Source: Pusillibacter faecalis (GTDB lineage: Bacteria; Bacillota; Clostridia; Oscillospirales; Oscillospiraceae). Taken from it: a stretch of 64,000 nucleotides of DNA. The notes under the pieces were generated by a model that had not been told where the DNA came from, searched no databases, and worked only from the letters and a program-made list of their open reading frames with translations. The stretch is taken from the NCBI RefSeq assembly GCF_018408705.1, contig NZ_AP023420.1:1860001-1924000 (forward strand), given 5' to 3'. Positions 8,703 through 16,922 of this stretch are shown piece by piece (the first letter of the stretch is position 1; the number at the start of each line of letters is the position of its first letter). The position numbers and the translations under genes are program-made.

Positions 8703-10445
8703 TCACTGCGGAAGGGAGCTCACCATGCCGCGGGCACAGTCGACGCTGACCATCATGCCATCTTGCAGGTGGCGGGTGGCCCCGGAAGCTCCCACAATCA
8801 CGGGAATATCCAGAGTGAGGCCAATCGTGGCGGTGTGGCCATCTCCACTGGCCTCCTCACTGATGACGGCGGCTGCCTGACGGACATAGGGCAGGAGGTC
8901 GTTTGTGGTATAGGGAACCACCAGCACACTGCCGGGACGAAATTTGTCTGCGACTTCCTCCAGCGTATGACAGACGCACAGGGGACCCACGGCCTTTTTA
9001 TCTCCGATTCCGATGGCATTCAGCAGGGAGCCGCCCACTTGCCGGACACGGATCATATTGGTGGTGCCGGAGACCCCCACCGGCACACCGGCGGTGACGA
9101 CCACCAGATCACCCTGTTTTACCAGCGCTGCCTCCTCAGCGGCCTGAACAGCAAACTCCACCAATTCGTCTGTACTGGAGGCACGAGGCATGGTCAGCGG
9201 CACCACACCCCAGTACAGAGCCATCTGCCGTTGTACCTGAGGGTCCATCAGCAGGGCTGCCACAGTGGTTCCGGGACGAAAGCGGCTGACCAGGCGAGCG
9301 GTGGTGCCGCTCTTGCTGACCGTGAGAATCGCGTCAGCACCAATGTCCATGGCAGTGGTGCACGCGGCATGGGCAGTGGCCGCGGCAATCGAGAGCCGGC
9401 CCTGGTTTGCCATGTTGCGCATTCGTTTAGCATAATTGATGTCTGACTCAGTCCGCTGCGCGATGGCATCCATGGTTTGGATGGCCTCCACCGGATATTT
9501 GCCCGCCGCTGTCTCACCGGAGAGCATGATAGCGGAAGTCCCATCATAGATAGCGTTGGCCACATCGGTAATTTCCGCCCGGGTGGGGCGGGGGTGTTCC
9601 ATCATGGAGTCCAGCATCTGTGTGGCAGTAATCACGGGTTTCCCGCAGGCCACGCACTGTGCGATAATCTCCTTTTGGATGATGGGGATTTCGGTGAAGT
9701 CAATCTCCACGCCCATGTCGCCTCTGGCCACCATGATGCCGTCCGCAGCGGCCAGAATGTCCGCCACATTACTGACGCCCTCTTGATTTTCAATTTTTGC
9801 AATGATCTGGATGCTGGAATTCTGCTGGTCCAGCAGGCGGCGAATCTCCCGCACATCGGCGGCGGTGCGGACAAAGCTGGCGGCAATATAGTCAAAGCCC
9901 TGCTGGACGCCAAAGAGAATATCCTCCCGGTCCCGCTGGCTCATGTAAGGCATGGACAGCCGCACATTGGGCACATTAACGCCCTTGCGGTCCTTCATCA
10001 CACCGTCGTTTTCCACCCGGCAGCGGATCGCCGTAGGAAGCGTTTCCAGCACGGTTAGCCGTACCAGGCCGTCATCCAGCAAAATGGTGTCTCCGGCTCT
10101 GACATCCTGCGGCAGATCGCTGTAGGTGATGGCACAGCGGTCCTGGTCGCCCACAATATTCTCTGTAGTGAGTGTGAATTCCTGGCCAGTCCGCAGCTGA
10201 ATACTTCCCGCGGCAAAGGTCTTCAAACGAATTTCCGGGCCGCGGGTGTCCAGCATGGCTGCCACTGGCAGCTGCAGCTCCTCCCGCAGAACCTTGAGCG
10301 CATCCAGCCGCCCCTTGTGCTCCTCGTGGCTTCCGTGTGAGAAATTAAAGCGGGCCACATTCATGCCAGCCAGCAGCATTTCCCGGAGGATGCCGTCCCG
10401 ATCCGTTGCAGGACCCAGGGTACAGACAATTTTTGTTTTCCGCAT
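8703..10445 (-). CDS. pyk: Pyruvate kinase with C-terminal mobile domain
   Basis: Last step of glycolysis: phosphoenolpyruvate + ADP to pyruvate + ATP. It has 580 residues, about 100 more than the E. coli type, as in Bacillus. The start is MRKTKIVCTLGP. Catalytic landmarks are IIAKIENQEG (active-site Lys), MVARGDMGVEI and ITATQMLDSMMEHPRPTRAE; a Rossmann-like regulatory domain covers about 360-475. The extra C-terminal domain (about 480-580) resembles the phosphohistidine domain of PEP-utilising enzymes, with SGDGHTATIGLTLDIPVIVG retaining a histidine at the usual site. In other Firmicutes this extension affects folding and regulation rather than catalysis. It is monocistronic on the minus strand, convergent with the sigma-54 module. 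Confidence 0.97.
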   Translation of the reverse strand: MRKTKIVCTLGPATDRDGILREMLLAGMNVARFNFSHGSHEEHKGRLDALKVLREELQLPVAAMLDTRGPEIRLKTFAAGSIQLRTGQEFTLTTENIVGDQDRCAITYSDLPQDVRAGDTILLDDGLVRLTVLETLPTAIRCRVENDGVMKDRKGVNVPNVRLSMPYMSQRDREDILFGVQQGFDYIAASFVRTAADVREIRRLLDQQNSSIQIIAKIENQEGVSNVADILAAADGIMVARGDMGVEIDFTEIPIIQKEIIAQCVACGKPVITATQMLDSMMEHPRPTRAEITDVANAIYDGTSAIMLSGETAAGKYPVEAIQTMDAIAQRTESDINYAKRMRNMANQGRLSIAAATAHAACTTAMDIGADAILTVSKSGTTARLVSRFRPGTTVAALLMDPQVQRQMALYWGVVPLTMPRASSTDELVEFAVQAAEEAALVKQGDLVVVTAGVPVGVSGTTNMIRVRQVGGSLLNAIGIGDKKAVGPLCVCHTLEEVADKFRPGSVLVVPYTTNDLLPYVRQAAAVISEEASGDGHTATIGLTLDIPVIVGASGATRHLQDGMMVSVDCARGMVSSLPQ

Positions 10446-10768
10446 CCAAGTAACCGCCTTTCCTTAGAAAATCGTTTGCGTTATGGATGCATTGTATCAC
10501 AGCTTTCCAAAATAAGAAAGACACATTCTGTAAAAACATCCGCTTTTCTTTTCCCTTCACACGATCTCCCCAGCGTCTGGGGAAAGACAGGGCCAGACAA
10601 GGTGTGATTCAAACGATGACATCCATCCTGAGGTCGCTTTGACATATGGGCATGCGGTATTGGCCGATCAAGGTTTTTTCGATCGGGGCAATGTGATCTC
10701 TCCTGGCACATATTGCGGGGAACAGGAGGCATATGCTTTGGTGGGCGCTTTGCAAATCTAGAGAAACA
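10446..10768. other. Intergenic region upstream of pyruvate kinase
   Basis: No supported gene. On the minus strand a TACAAT box (about 10493-10498) lies upstream of pyk but has no good -35 partner. The rest shows only weak inverted repeats, for example around 10661-10686. Confidence 0.5.
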
Positions 10769-10792
10769 GAGCCCCGGCATCTGCCGGGGCTC
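10769..10792 (-). terminator. Intrinsic terminator after the lipoprotein gene
   Basis: GAGCCCCGGC (10769-10778) and GCCGGGGCTC (10783-10792) form a perfect 10-bp stem with a 4-base loop. On the minus strand it is followed by TGTTTCTC. It sits 17 bp after the lipoprotein stop. Confidence 0.8.
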
Positions 10793-10809
10793 CGCGTGTA
10801 TGGGAAGCA

Positions 10810-11190
10810 TTAGAGTGTGCTGTTTCGTGCCACTCCGTTTTCCATATCCCTGAGGTCTCCGCTGCGGTTGCGGGCGCGGACCTTGTTGTTCTGGGCATTT
10901 CCGGTGACATCATTCAGGGCGTTTTCCGCATCCTGAACGGCGTCGTTCACACCCTGCTCCGCATCGTCTAAAAGCGAGTCATCCTTGTTGGTGTTGTTCT
11001 TATCGCCGTTATCAGTGGCGTTGTTACCGGTCAGGCCGTCGTTGGCGGTGCTGCCGTTGTTTCCAACGGTATCGTCGCCCACTACGGCGCTGTCCTGGTT
11101 GCCCTGATCCTGCTTTTTATCGTTGCCGCAGGCAGTCAGGCCGAAGACCACCAGCAAAGAGGCCAGCAAGAGCGCCAGACTTCTTTTCAC
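10810..11190 (-). CDS. Small Asn/Asp-rich lipoprotein
   Basis: Secreted lipid-anchored protein of 126 residues and unknown function. The start is a GTG at 11190, chosen because AAAGGAGGAGAC lies just upstream and because it gives a clean signal peptide: KR, a hydrophobic core, then lipobox LTAC with the cysteine at residue 21. The mature part is low complexity, rich in Asn, Asp, Gly and Thr (NDKKQDQGNQ, NNGSTANDGLTGNN), followed by an amphipathic DAEQGVNDAVQDAENALNDV repeat and a basic NKVRARNRSGDLR end. No catalytic motif is visible. It is transcribed divergently from the PerR-like regulator, with about 165 bp between start codons. Confidence 0.8.
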   Translation of the reverse strand: MKRSLALLLASLLVVFGLTACGNDKKQDQGNQDSAVVGDDTVGNNGSTANDGLTGNNATDNGDKNNTNKDDSLLDDAEQGVNDAVQDAENALNDVTGNAQNNKVRARNRSGDLRDMENGVARNSTL

Positions 11191-11292
11191 ACTTGTCTCC
11201 TCCTTTTGCGCGGGTTGAAATGCGCGATACCCACGTCTGCTATTGTCTCCGAAAGAAGTCAGTTCAGCCGAGGAATTTTTTTGAAAAAGGAC

Positions 11293-11326
11293 TTGCAATT
11301 TAAAAAATGTGTGTTATTATTAATAA
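11293..11326 (+). promoter_or_regulatory. Promoter with PerR/Fur-type operator for perR-rubrerythrin
   Basis: TTGCAA (11293-11298), 16 bp, TATTAT (11315-11320). Overlapping the -10 is the perfect palindrome TTATTATTAATAA (11314-11326), close to the PerR box TTATAATNATTATAA. This placement would allow autorepression by the regulator encoded next. The operator call is inferred. Confidence 0.6.
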
Positions 11327-11355
11327 AAAGAATCATTACTATTAAGGAGGGGCCT

Positions 11356-11736
11356 ATGGAACGGCGCCGCTACTCCCAGCAAAGAGAACGCATTTATCAA
11401 GCGGTGATGGCGTCCAAGGAGCATCCTACTGCCCAGATGGTATATGATGGACTGCGACAAGAGCTGCCCCAGCTGAGCCTCGGCACGGTTTACCGAAATT
11501 TGCATCAGCTTGCGCAGGAGGGCTGTCTTCAGGAGTTGGAGGGGCCGATGGCGCGGTTCGATGGCGTTTTGCAGCCTCACAGCCATATTCGCTGTGATTG
11601 CTGCGGCGCTCTGGCAGATGCCGCACCTGCCTATGATGCTGCGCTGGACCAGGGCCGTGTTGCAGCAGGGTGGACGGTTCGCGGCCATGACCTGGTTTTT
11701 CACGGAGTTTGTCCCGCATGTGCGGAAAAAAGATAA
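11356..11736 (+). CDS. perR: Fur-family peroxide/metal regulator (PerR-like)
   Basis: Metal-dependent repressor of 126 residues. The start is ATG 11356, with AGGAGG 6 bp upstream. An N-terminal winged helix (SLGTVYRNLHQLAQEG is the recognition region) is followed by the metal/dimer domain: HSHIRCDCCG (HxH plus first CxxC) and CPAC near the C-terminus form the structural zinc site. The adjacent gene is rubrerythrin, a peroxide-detoxifying protein, which favours PerR over Fur or Zur. PerR senses H2O2 through metal-catalysed histidine oxidation. A palindromic site overlaps its own promoter. The 24-bp gap to rubrerythrin implies an operon. Confidence 0.85.
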   Translation: MERRRYSQQRERIYQAVMASKEHPTAQMVYDGLRQELPQLSLGTVYRNLHQLAQEGCLQELEGPMARFDGVLQPHSHIRCDCCGALADAAPAYDAALDQGRVAAGWTVRGHDLVFHGVCPACAEKR

Positions 11737-11760
11737 AGATATTGAAAGGGGAACGTGTGT

Positions 11761-12294
11761 ATGGAACTCAAGGGAAGCAAGACAGAGGCAAATCTGTGGA
11801 TCGCGTTTGCAGGGGAGTCTCAGGCCCGGAACAAGTATGACTATTTTGCCAGCGCGGCAAAGAAGGAGGGCTATGAGCAGATTGCGGCGATCTTTCAGGA
11901 GACGGCTCTGAACGAAAAAGAACACGCCAAGCTGTGGTTTAAGGCACTCAATGGCATTGGTGACACAGCAGCGAACCTGGTGGCGGCCGCCGCAGGTGAG
12001 CATGAGGAGTGGACCAATATGTACGCTGAGATGGCCCGCACTGCCGAGGAAGAGGGCTTCTTGGCCCTGGCCGCGCAGTTTGAGGGTGTGGGCAAGATTG
12101 AAAAGACCCATGAAGAGCGCTATTTGAAGCTTTTGGATAACCTGAAAAAGGGTGAGGTTTTCCGGAAGGGCGAAAAGGTCATGTGGTTCTGCCGCAACTG
12201 CGGCCATGTGGAGATCGCGGAGTCCGCACCGGCCGTATGCCCGGTGTGCAAGCATCCCCAGGCTTATTTCCAGATCAAGGCCCAGAATTATTAA
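11761..12294 (+). CDS. rbr: Rubrerythrin
   Basis: Cytoplasmic di-iron peroxidase, reducing H2O2 to water with electrons from rubredoxin or NADH oxidoreductases; 177 residues. The N-terminal ferritin-like four-helix domain has ExxH-type iron ligands (NEKEHAKLW and KTHEERY), and a C-terminal rubredoxin-like knuckle is CRNCGH...CPVCKHP (about 140-165). The start at ATG 11761 follows AAAGGGGA; a GTG two codons earlier is possible. It lies directly downstream of the PerR-like gene, so it is probably derepressed by peroxide. A second, reversed-domain rubrerythrin is at 55792. Confidence 0.95.
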   Translation: MELKGSKTEANLWIAFAGESQARNKYDYFASAAKKEGYEQIAAIFQETALNEKEHAKLWFKALNGIGDTAANLVAAAAGEHEEWTNMYAEMARTAEEEGFLALAAQFEGVGKIEKTHEERYLKLLDNLKKGEVFRKGEKVMWFCRNCGHVEIAESAPAVCPVCKHPQAYFQIKAQNY

Positions 12295-12314
12295 GCTCTC
12301 CCACTCCATCCGGG

Positions 12315-12351
12315 AGGGAGCGGACGCCTGTGCCGCTCCCTCTGCTTTTTT
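12315..12351 (+). terminator. Intrinsic terminator of perR-rbr
   Basis: AGGGAGCGG (12315-12323) pairs with CCGCTCCCT (12333-12341), followed by CTGC and six T. Confidence 0.85.
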
Positions 12352-12477
12352 GAAAAAATATGGAAGACAGGGCGGGCGGCAGCGTACGTTCCATATTTGC
12401 TTTACATAGATGGACTAAACTTACAAAAGCATTTTTGGGCGGGGGACATTTCTCGTGAATGTTTGTGAAAATCGTGG

Positions 12478-12506
12478 TTGACGCAGAGACAAAAAGCGGG
12501 TATGAT
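12478..12506 (+). promoter_or_regulatory. Sigma-A promoter of ptsH
   Basis: TTGACG (12478-12483), 17-bp spacer, TATGAT (12501-12506). It is 64 bp upstream of the HPr start codon. Confidence 0.75.
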
Positions 12507-12570
12507 GGTACTATCGGAATTTAGCTTTGCCATATTGCTAAAACTGATTTGGTGTAAAGGAGAGCTGTCT

Positions 12571-12834
12571 ATGTATACACAGGAGATCACTGTCAACAAC
12601 GAGGTAGGCCTGCATGCCAGACCCGCTACTTTCTTTATTCAGAAGGCCAATGAATTCAAAAGCGGTATCTGGGTGGAGAAGGAGGACCGCCGCGTCAATG
12701 CCAAGAGTCTGCTGGGTGTTTTGTCATTGGGCATTGTGAAAGGCACCACCATCACCCTGATTGCGGATGGCTCTGACGAGAAAGAAGCTGTGGCTGCCCT
12801 GGTGGAGCTGGTACAGGACAATTTCGGTGAATAA
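12571..12834 (+). CDS. ptsH: HPr phosphocarrier protein
   Basis: Small cytoplasmic phosphocarrier of the PEP:sugar phosphotransferase system, 87 residues, start ATG 12571 behind AAAGGAGAG. EVGLHARPAT carries the active-site histidine (His15 equivalent). The regulatory serine region is NAKSLLGVLSLG, the site phosphorylated by HPr kinase in Firmicutes, where it drives catabolite repression. Both sites are intact, so this is HPr rather than a Crh protein lacking the histidine. The gene stands alone with its own promoter and terminator; ptsI is not in the window. Confidence 0.93.
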   Translation: MYTQEITVNNEVGLHARPATFFIQKANEFKSGIWVEKEDRRVNAKSLLGVLSLGIVKGTTITLIADGSDEKEAVAALVELVQDNFGE

Positions 12835-12846
12835 GACAAGCCATGA

Positions 12847-12876
12847 AAAAAGCGGCTCCAACAGGGGTCGCTTTTT
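12847..12876 (+). terminator. Intrinsic terminator of ptsH
   Basis: AAAAAGCG (12847-12854) pairs with CGCTTTTT (12869-12876), with additional GC pairs in the loop region. It lies 12 bp after the HPr stop. Confidence 0.8.
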
Positions 12877-13098
12877 CTGTTGTGCAAGTTTCGGTGATAT
12901 ACTACTGTGAGACAGGCGCTGGAAGAAGGGGTGTCTGGCTGCGGCTGAAAGCAAACAGGCTGCATGTGTGGCCGGCGTGACTGTCTGCGCCGGCTTTTTC
13001 AGAACCTGCCCTGCCAGCGGCAGCACCGTTTTTCCAGAGGAGAGGGCGGCCTTTTGGCATACGGCGGATCGCTTAGATTTTACGAAGGAGGAATGCCC

Positions 13099-14919
13099 AT
13101 GACCCGCGAGGAGTTAAAGGAAAAGGCTGCCGATCTCCCCCTGGCGCCAGGAGTCTATCTTATGATGGATAAGATGGGCAAGGTCATTTATGTGGGCAAG
13201 GCGAAGAAACTGAAAAACCGGGTCAGCCAATACTTTCAGGACAGCGCATCCCACACGGTCAAAACCCGCCAGATGGTATCTCAGATTGACCACTTTGACA
13301 CAATTTTCGTCTCCAGCGAGTTTGAAGCCCTGGTGCTGGAGAACTCTCTGATTAAGCGCCATATGCCGCGCTACAATATTCTGCTGAAGGATGACAAAGG
13401 ATACCCCTTCGTCCGCCTCTCCAGAGAGACCTATCCTCGTTTCACGATGGTCAGCAGATACGCGAACGACAGCGCCAGGTATTTCGGTCCCTTCGGCGGA
13501 CGGTTCGAGACCCGGCAGGCCCTGGACGCAGTGCTCTCCGCCCTGCGCCTGCCCACCTGCAGCCGGAAATTTCCCCGGGATATCGGCACAGAGCGGCCAT
13601 GCCTCAATTTCCATATGGGCCGGTGCGACGGCTTCTGCCGCCCGGAGATGAGCGCCGGGGAGTACAACCGCCGCATCCAGCAGGCGGTGCAGCTGCTGGA
13701 GGGCAGGAGCAAGCAGCTCCTGCGGGAGATGACCGCCGAAATGGAAGCGGAGGCGGAGGCGCTGCACTTTGAGCAGGCCGCGGCGCTGAGGGATCGCATC
13801 CATGCCATCGGAGCCCTATCCAAGAAGCAGACGGTCATCGCCGGCCTCTGCGCCGACACGGATATCTGGGGGCTGTACCGGGGTGCAGGCAAGTGCTGTT
13901 ACGCCATTTTACACATGGAAAACGGCAACCTGGCAGGCCGGGAGACAGAGCTGTTCGATGCACCTATGGAGGAGACGGAAGAAGAGATGCTCTCCACCCT
14001 GACGGCTCAGTTCTACCTGCCCCGGGCGGTGCTGCCTCACGAGATTCTGCTCCCGATCGATACCGGTGAGTGCGAGGAGCTCTCTGAAGTGCTCACCAAG
14101 CGGGCGGGACACAGGGTGTGGGTCCACGTACCCCAGCGGGGTGAGAAGGCGGAGCTGCGGATGATGGCCCAGCGAAACGCCGCAGAGGAGGCGGAGCGGG
14201 CCACCAGCGCCGAGGAGCGGGTAGCCTACACCCTGACGCTGCTGGAGAAGATGCTGAACCTGCCCGCGCCGCCAAGGCGCATGGAGTCCTTTGATATTTC
14301 TAACACCGGCAGGAGCGATATCGTGGCCTCCATGGTGGTGTACAGCGGCGTCCGGCCACTGAAATCCGCCTACCGCCGGTTCCGAATTCAGTCCCTGGAG
14401 GGGCATCCCGACGACTACGCCTCTATGCAGGAGGTGCTGCGCCGCAGACTCCAACGGGCCGCAGACGGGGATGAGAAATTTCTGCCCCTGCCGGACGTGT
14501 TTTTGATCGACGGCGGCGAGACCCATGCTAAGGCCGCGCTGATGGTAGCGGAAGAGTTTGGGATCACCATACCAATCTTTGGCATGGTGAAAGACGACCG
14601 CCACAGGACCCGGGCGCTGGTGACGCCGGAGGGCGAGGAAATTGGCATTGCAGGCAACCAGGCGGTATTTTCCCTGATCGGGCAGATTCAGGAGGAGACC
14701 CACCGTTTTGCCATCACCTATCACCACGAGAGCCACAGTAAAAGCGCCACCCGTTCCGTGCTGGACGGCATCCCCGGAGTGGGTCCTAAGCGGCGGGAGG
14801 CTTTGCGCAAACATTTCAGCACCATCCGGGCTATCCGGGAGGCAGACGTGGATACCCTGGCGGCGGTGGTGCCCCGGGACACGGCGGAGGCGGTTTGGCG
14901 GCATTTTCACGAGAAATGA
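13099..14919 (+). CDS. uvrC: Excinuclease ABC subunit C
   Basis: Makes the 3' and 5' incisions in nucleotide excision repair together with UvrA and UvrB; 606 residues. The start is ATG 13099 because AAGGAGG lies 8-9 bp upstream, although the frame is open further left. Domains in order: GIY-YIG nuclease (APGVYLMMDKMGKVIYVGKA), cysteine-containing segment PCLNFHMGRCDGFC, UVR motif that contacts UvrB (EALHFEQAAALRDRI), RNase H-like nuclease (SFDISNTGRSDIVASMVV, LPDVFLIDGGETH) and a C-terminal helix-hairpin-helix (LDGIPGVGPKRREALRKHF). All key parts are present. It appears monocistronic, ending in a strong terminator. Confidence 0.97.
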   Translation: MTREELKEKAADLPLAPGVYLMMDKMGKVIYVGKAKKLKNRVSQYFQDSASHTVKTRQMVSQIDHFDTIFVSSEFEALVLENSLIKRHMPRYNILLKDDKGYPFVRLSRETYPRFTMVSRYANDSARYFGPFGGRFETRQALDAVLSALRLPTCSRKFPRDIGTERPCLNFHMGRCDGFCRPEMSAGEYNRRIQQAVQLLEGRSKQLLREMTAEMEAEAEALHFEQAAALRDRIHAIGALSKKQTVIAGLCADTDIWGLYRGAGKCCYAILHMENGNLAGRETELFDAPMEETEEEMLSTLTAQFYLPRAVLPHEILLPIDTGECEELSEVLTKRAGHRVWVHVPQRGEKAELRMMAQRNAAEEAERATSAEERVAYTLTLLEKMLNLPAPPRRMESFDISNTGRSDIVASMVVYSGVRPLKSAYRRFRIQSLEGHPDDYASMQEVLRRRLQRAADGDEKFLPLPDVFLIDGGETHAKAALMVAEEFGITIPIFGMVKDDRHRTRALVTPEGEEIGIAGNQAVFSLIGQIQEETHRFAITYHHESHSKSATRSVLDGIPGVGPKRREALRKHFSTIRAIREADVDTLAAVVPRDTAEAVWRHFHEK

Positions 14920-14977
14920 GATAGCTTATGCTCTGGACGTGGATTCCCGGGCTTGGGGAAGCCTTTACTGCAAGAGA

Positions 14978-15017
14978 CCAGGGGAGGGAGCTGCGGCTCC
15001 CTCCCCTGGGTGGTTTT
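14978..15017 (+). terminator. Intrinsic terminator of uvrC
   Basis: CCAGGGGAGGGAGC (14978-14991) and GCTCCCTCCCCTGG (14996-15009) form a perfect 14-bp stem with loop TGCG, followed by GTGGTTTTT. Confidence 0.92.
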
Positions 15018-15024
15018 TAAATTT

Positions 15025-15423
15025 TTACGGGTTCCGCCGCTTAGAGAGGACTTGGCCCACCCGAATAAACGCCCAAAGCGCAAGGAAAATTATAACGAAA
15101 CGCCCCATCAGTGCCTGCCACACCGGGGGGAATCCGGGCTCCCCATAGGGAAACCCCACACTGCCGCTCAAAAACAGCATGGCGGTGAGAATCAGGGCCC
15201 CCGGAAGCGCCCGCAGAGCCGCATGGTTCCGGGACAGAGCATGGTCCACCCCCAGGAATGCCAGCAGGCAGACAAAATCAATCACAAAAATTTTGATAAG
15301 CTGCACCCATATTGGCGGGGGCACAGAGTCACCGAATGGATAGCGCACGCCGCCAAAAAACGCGATTCCAGCAAGAATCAGGGCACCCAGAAACGCCCGC
15401 GCGGCCGTCTGATCGTCTTTCAT
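15025..15423 (-). CDS. Small membrane protein built of two repeated halves
   Basis: Unknown four-helix membrane protein of 132 residues. The start is ATG 15423; a TTG nine codons earlier is less likely. The two halves align with each other: RAFLGALILAGIAFFGG against RALPGALILTAMLFLSG, then VRYPFGDSVPPPIWVQL against GFPYGEPGFPPVWQAL, then a second helix ending in VDHALSRN or VGQVLSKR. Each half has two transmembrane segments joined by a short Pro-rich loop. No known family is recognised. Its 3' end is only about 8 bp from the end of the uvrC terminator. Confidence 0.7.
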   Translation of the reverse strand: MKDDQTAARAFLGALILAGIAFFGGVRYPFGDSVPPPIWVQLIKIFVIDFVCLLAFLGVDHALSRNHAALRALPGALILTAMLFLSGSVGFPYGEPGFPPVWQALMGRFVIIFLALWAFIRVGQVLSKRRNP

Positions 15424-15610
15424 AAAAACGCCCCCATGAAGCCGGTGCAAAGCTTCAGTCTCCCGTATTGATTCTTCCAGTATGGAACTATTTTATAGAA
15501 AATTGCCTGGAAAGTCAACTCCACCCTGCCGGTTTGAAACGGCTTCAAAAAGTATGAAGCCGTTCCTGGGAAAACCGGTAATCATCTGTTGGCGGTGTGT
15601 CTATAGAAAC

Positions 15611-15641
15611 GAAAACGGGGGAGGGACTTGGGCCCTCCCCC
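15611..15641 (-). terminator. Intrinsic terminator of the Ntn-hydrolase gene
   Basis: GGGGGAGGG (15617-15625) pairs with CCCTCCCCC (15633-15641). On the minus strand it is followed by GTTTTCGTTTC. It starts 8 bp after the stop codon at 15649. A second perfect stem, AACGGCTTCA/TGAAGCCGTT (15538-15564), lies downstream. Confidence 0.75.
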
Positions 15642-15648
15642 ATCTGAC

Positions 15649-16872
15649 TCAGGATTCTGCCGGCAGCTGAAAGGTGAACCAGGCCGCCTTGTCGTCATAG
15701 TGCTCGTTGGGCACCCAGAAAGCCGTCCGGTCCGTCAAGTTATAAACAACGCTGTGCACTGTGCAGCTGTTGGCGTCGTCGTTATTCCAGGAGCGCCTGC
15801 CCACACTGGCGAGAATGTCCATGGCGGCCTGCTCGTCGGCCACCACGCCGTCCGTTTTGGAAAGCTCTTCACAGAGTTTTTCGTAACGGTCGTAGCCAGA
15901 ACGGTGCTCAGCCTCGCCGTAGTATCCGGGCTGGATGATAAAGTTTGTGATCCATTGATAGTCCGCCGCCGCCTCGGCCTGCCCGATGTAGTCGTCGCTA
16001 TCGTTGTAAGTGACCACCAGCTCCCGGGCGGAGCCGTCATTGTCAGTGGCGTCCGTCCCGTTCACCCACTCAAGAATGGCGCTGCGGCCGCTGGCATCCG
16101 CTACCATGTAGTGATAGGAGGTCATGGCCGAATCATGGAGGTCATAGGAGGCGGCGATCTCCACCGCCTCCTCCACGTTGTCAGCGTAGTCCAGAATCAA
16201 GCGCAGCAGCGTGGTAGAGGTCAGGTCGGGCCGGTCGGTGTTCTGATCTGTGGCCACGGCCTCCGCCCCCTGATAGGACATGTAGATGCCGCAGCTCACA
16301 CCGGCATCATTCATACCATCCAAAGGCGTGTAGGGCGCGGCGAGACAGGTGATTTTGTCCATCAGGCCCTCAAGGTCCGCGTCCACGCCAATGCCCAGGA
16401 ACTGCAGGTCCGTGGTGGAGATGGTGGCGTGGCGGTCTCCGCCGCCTTCAGTAAAGACCAAGCAGGTATTGGTCTTGGAGAAGTCGTAGTTCCGGCCAAA
16501 GAGCCGATCCCCCTCCGGGGTTTGCGCGGTGAAGGAGGAACAGGCAATCTCCGGAGCGCTGATGCCCATGTCCAAGAGCCCTTTGGTGATGTGGGAGGTA
16601 ATAAAGGCGATCAGCTCGCTGTCACTTTGGACGCCGCCCTGCTCTAAAAATTCCTCCAGATAGAACCCGCCGCTGACCTCCATCTTGTAGACGGACCCGT
16701 CCAGGTGGGTGTCATCCCGGGTACGAATCTGCTCTAGACTCATAAGGGTAGAAAGCTCATGGTGCCAGATGGCATATACGGCGATGCTCAGAACCAGAGC
16801 AAGACCGATCAGAAGGGCCGTGATGCCCAAAAGGAGACGCCGCAGAGGGCGTCTGGTTTTGGTGGATTCCAT
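15649..16872 (-). CDS. Membrane-anchored linear amide C-N hydrolase (Ntn hydrolase, choloylglycine hydrolase/acyltransferase fold)
   Basis: Predicted amidase of 407 residues. The start is ATG 16872 with GAGAGGAGTT upstream; the open frame extends further left but overlaps the aldehyde dehydrogenase. Residues 12-36 are a hydrophobic anchor or uncleaved signal. The nucleophile is probably Cys111 in EIACSSFTAQ, followed by GDRLFGRNYDFSK, the C-x-S-F...GRNxD pattern of the NAAA/penicillin V acylase/bile salt hydrolase group. The 110 residues before the cysteine would have to be removed autocatalytically to free its amine. The mature enzyme should act outside the membrane on N-acyl substrates such as lipid amides, bile acids or quorum signals. 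A second, cytoplasmic relative lies at 32543. Confidence 0.8.
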   Translation of the reverse strand: MESTKTRRPLRRLLLGITALLIGLALVLSIAVYAIWHHELSTLMSLEQIRTRDDTHLDGSVYKMEVSGGFYLEEFLEQGGVQSDSELIAFITSHITKGLLDMGISAPEIACSSFTAQTPEGDRLFGRNYDFSKTNTCLVFTEGGGDRHATISTTDLQFLGIGVDADLEGLMDKITCLAAPYTPLDGMNDAGVSCGIYMSYQGAEAVATDQNTDRPDLTSTTLLRLILDYADNVEEAVEIAASYDLHDSAMTSYHYMVADASGRSAILEWVNGTDATDNDGSARELVVTYNDSDDYIGQAEAAADYQWITNFIIQPGYYGEAEHRSGYDRYEKLCEELSKTDGVVADEQAAMDILASVGRRSWNNDDANSCTVHSVVYNLTDRTAFWVPNEHYDDKAAWFTFQLPAES

Positions 16873-16922
16873 GCTTTGATAACTCCTCTCAGAATATAAC
16901 CGATGGTTCGCCGGAAAGAAGC

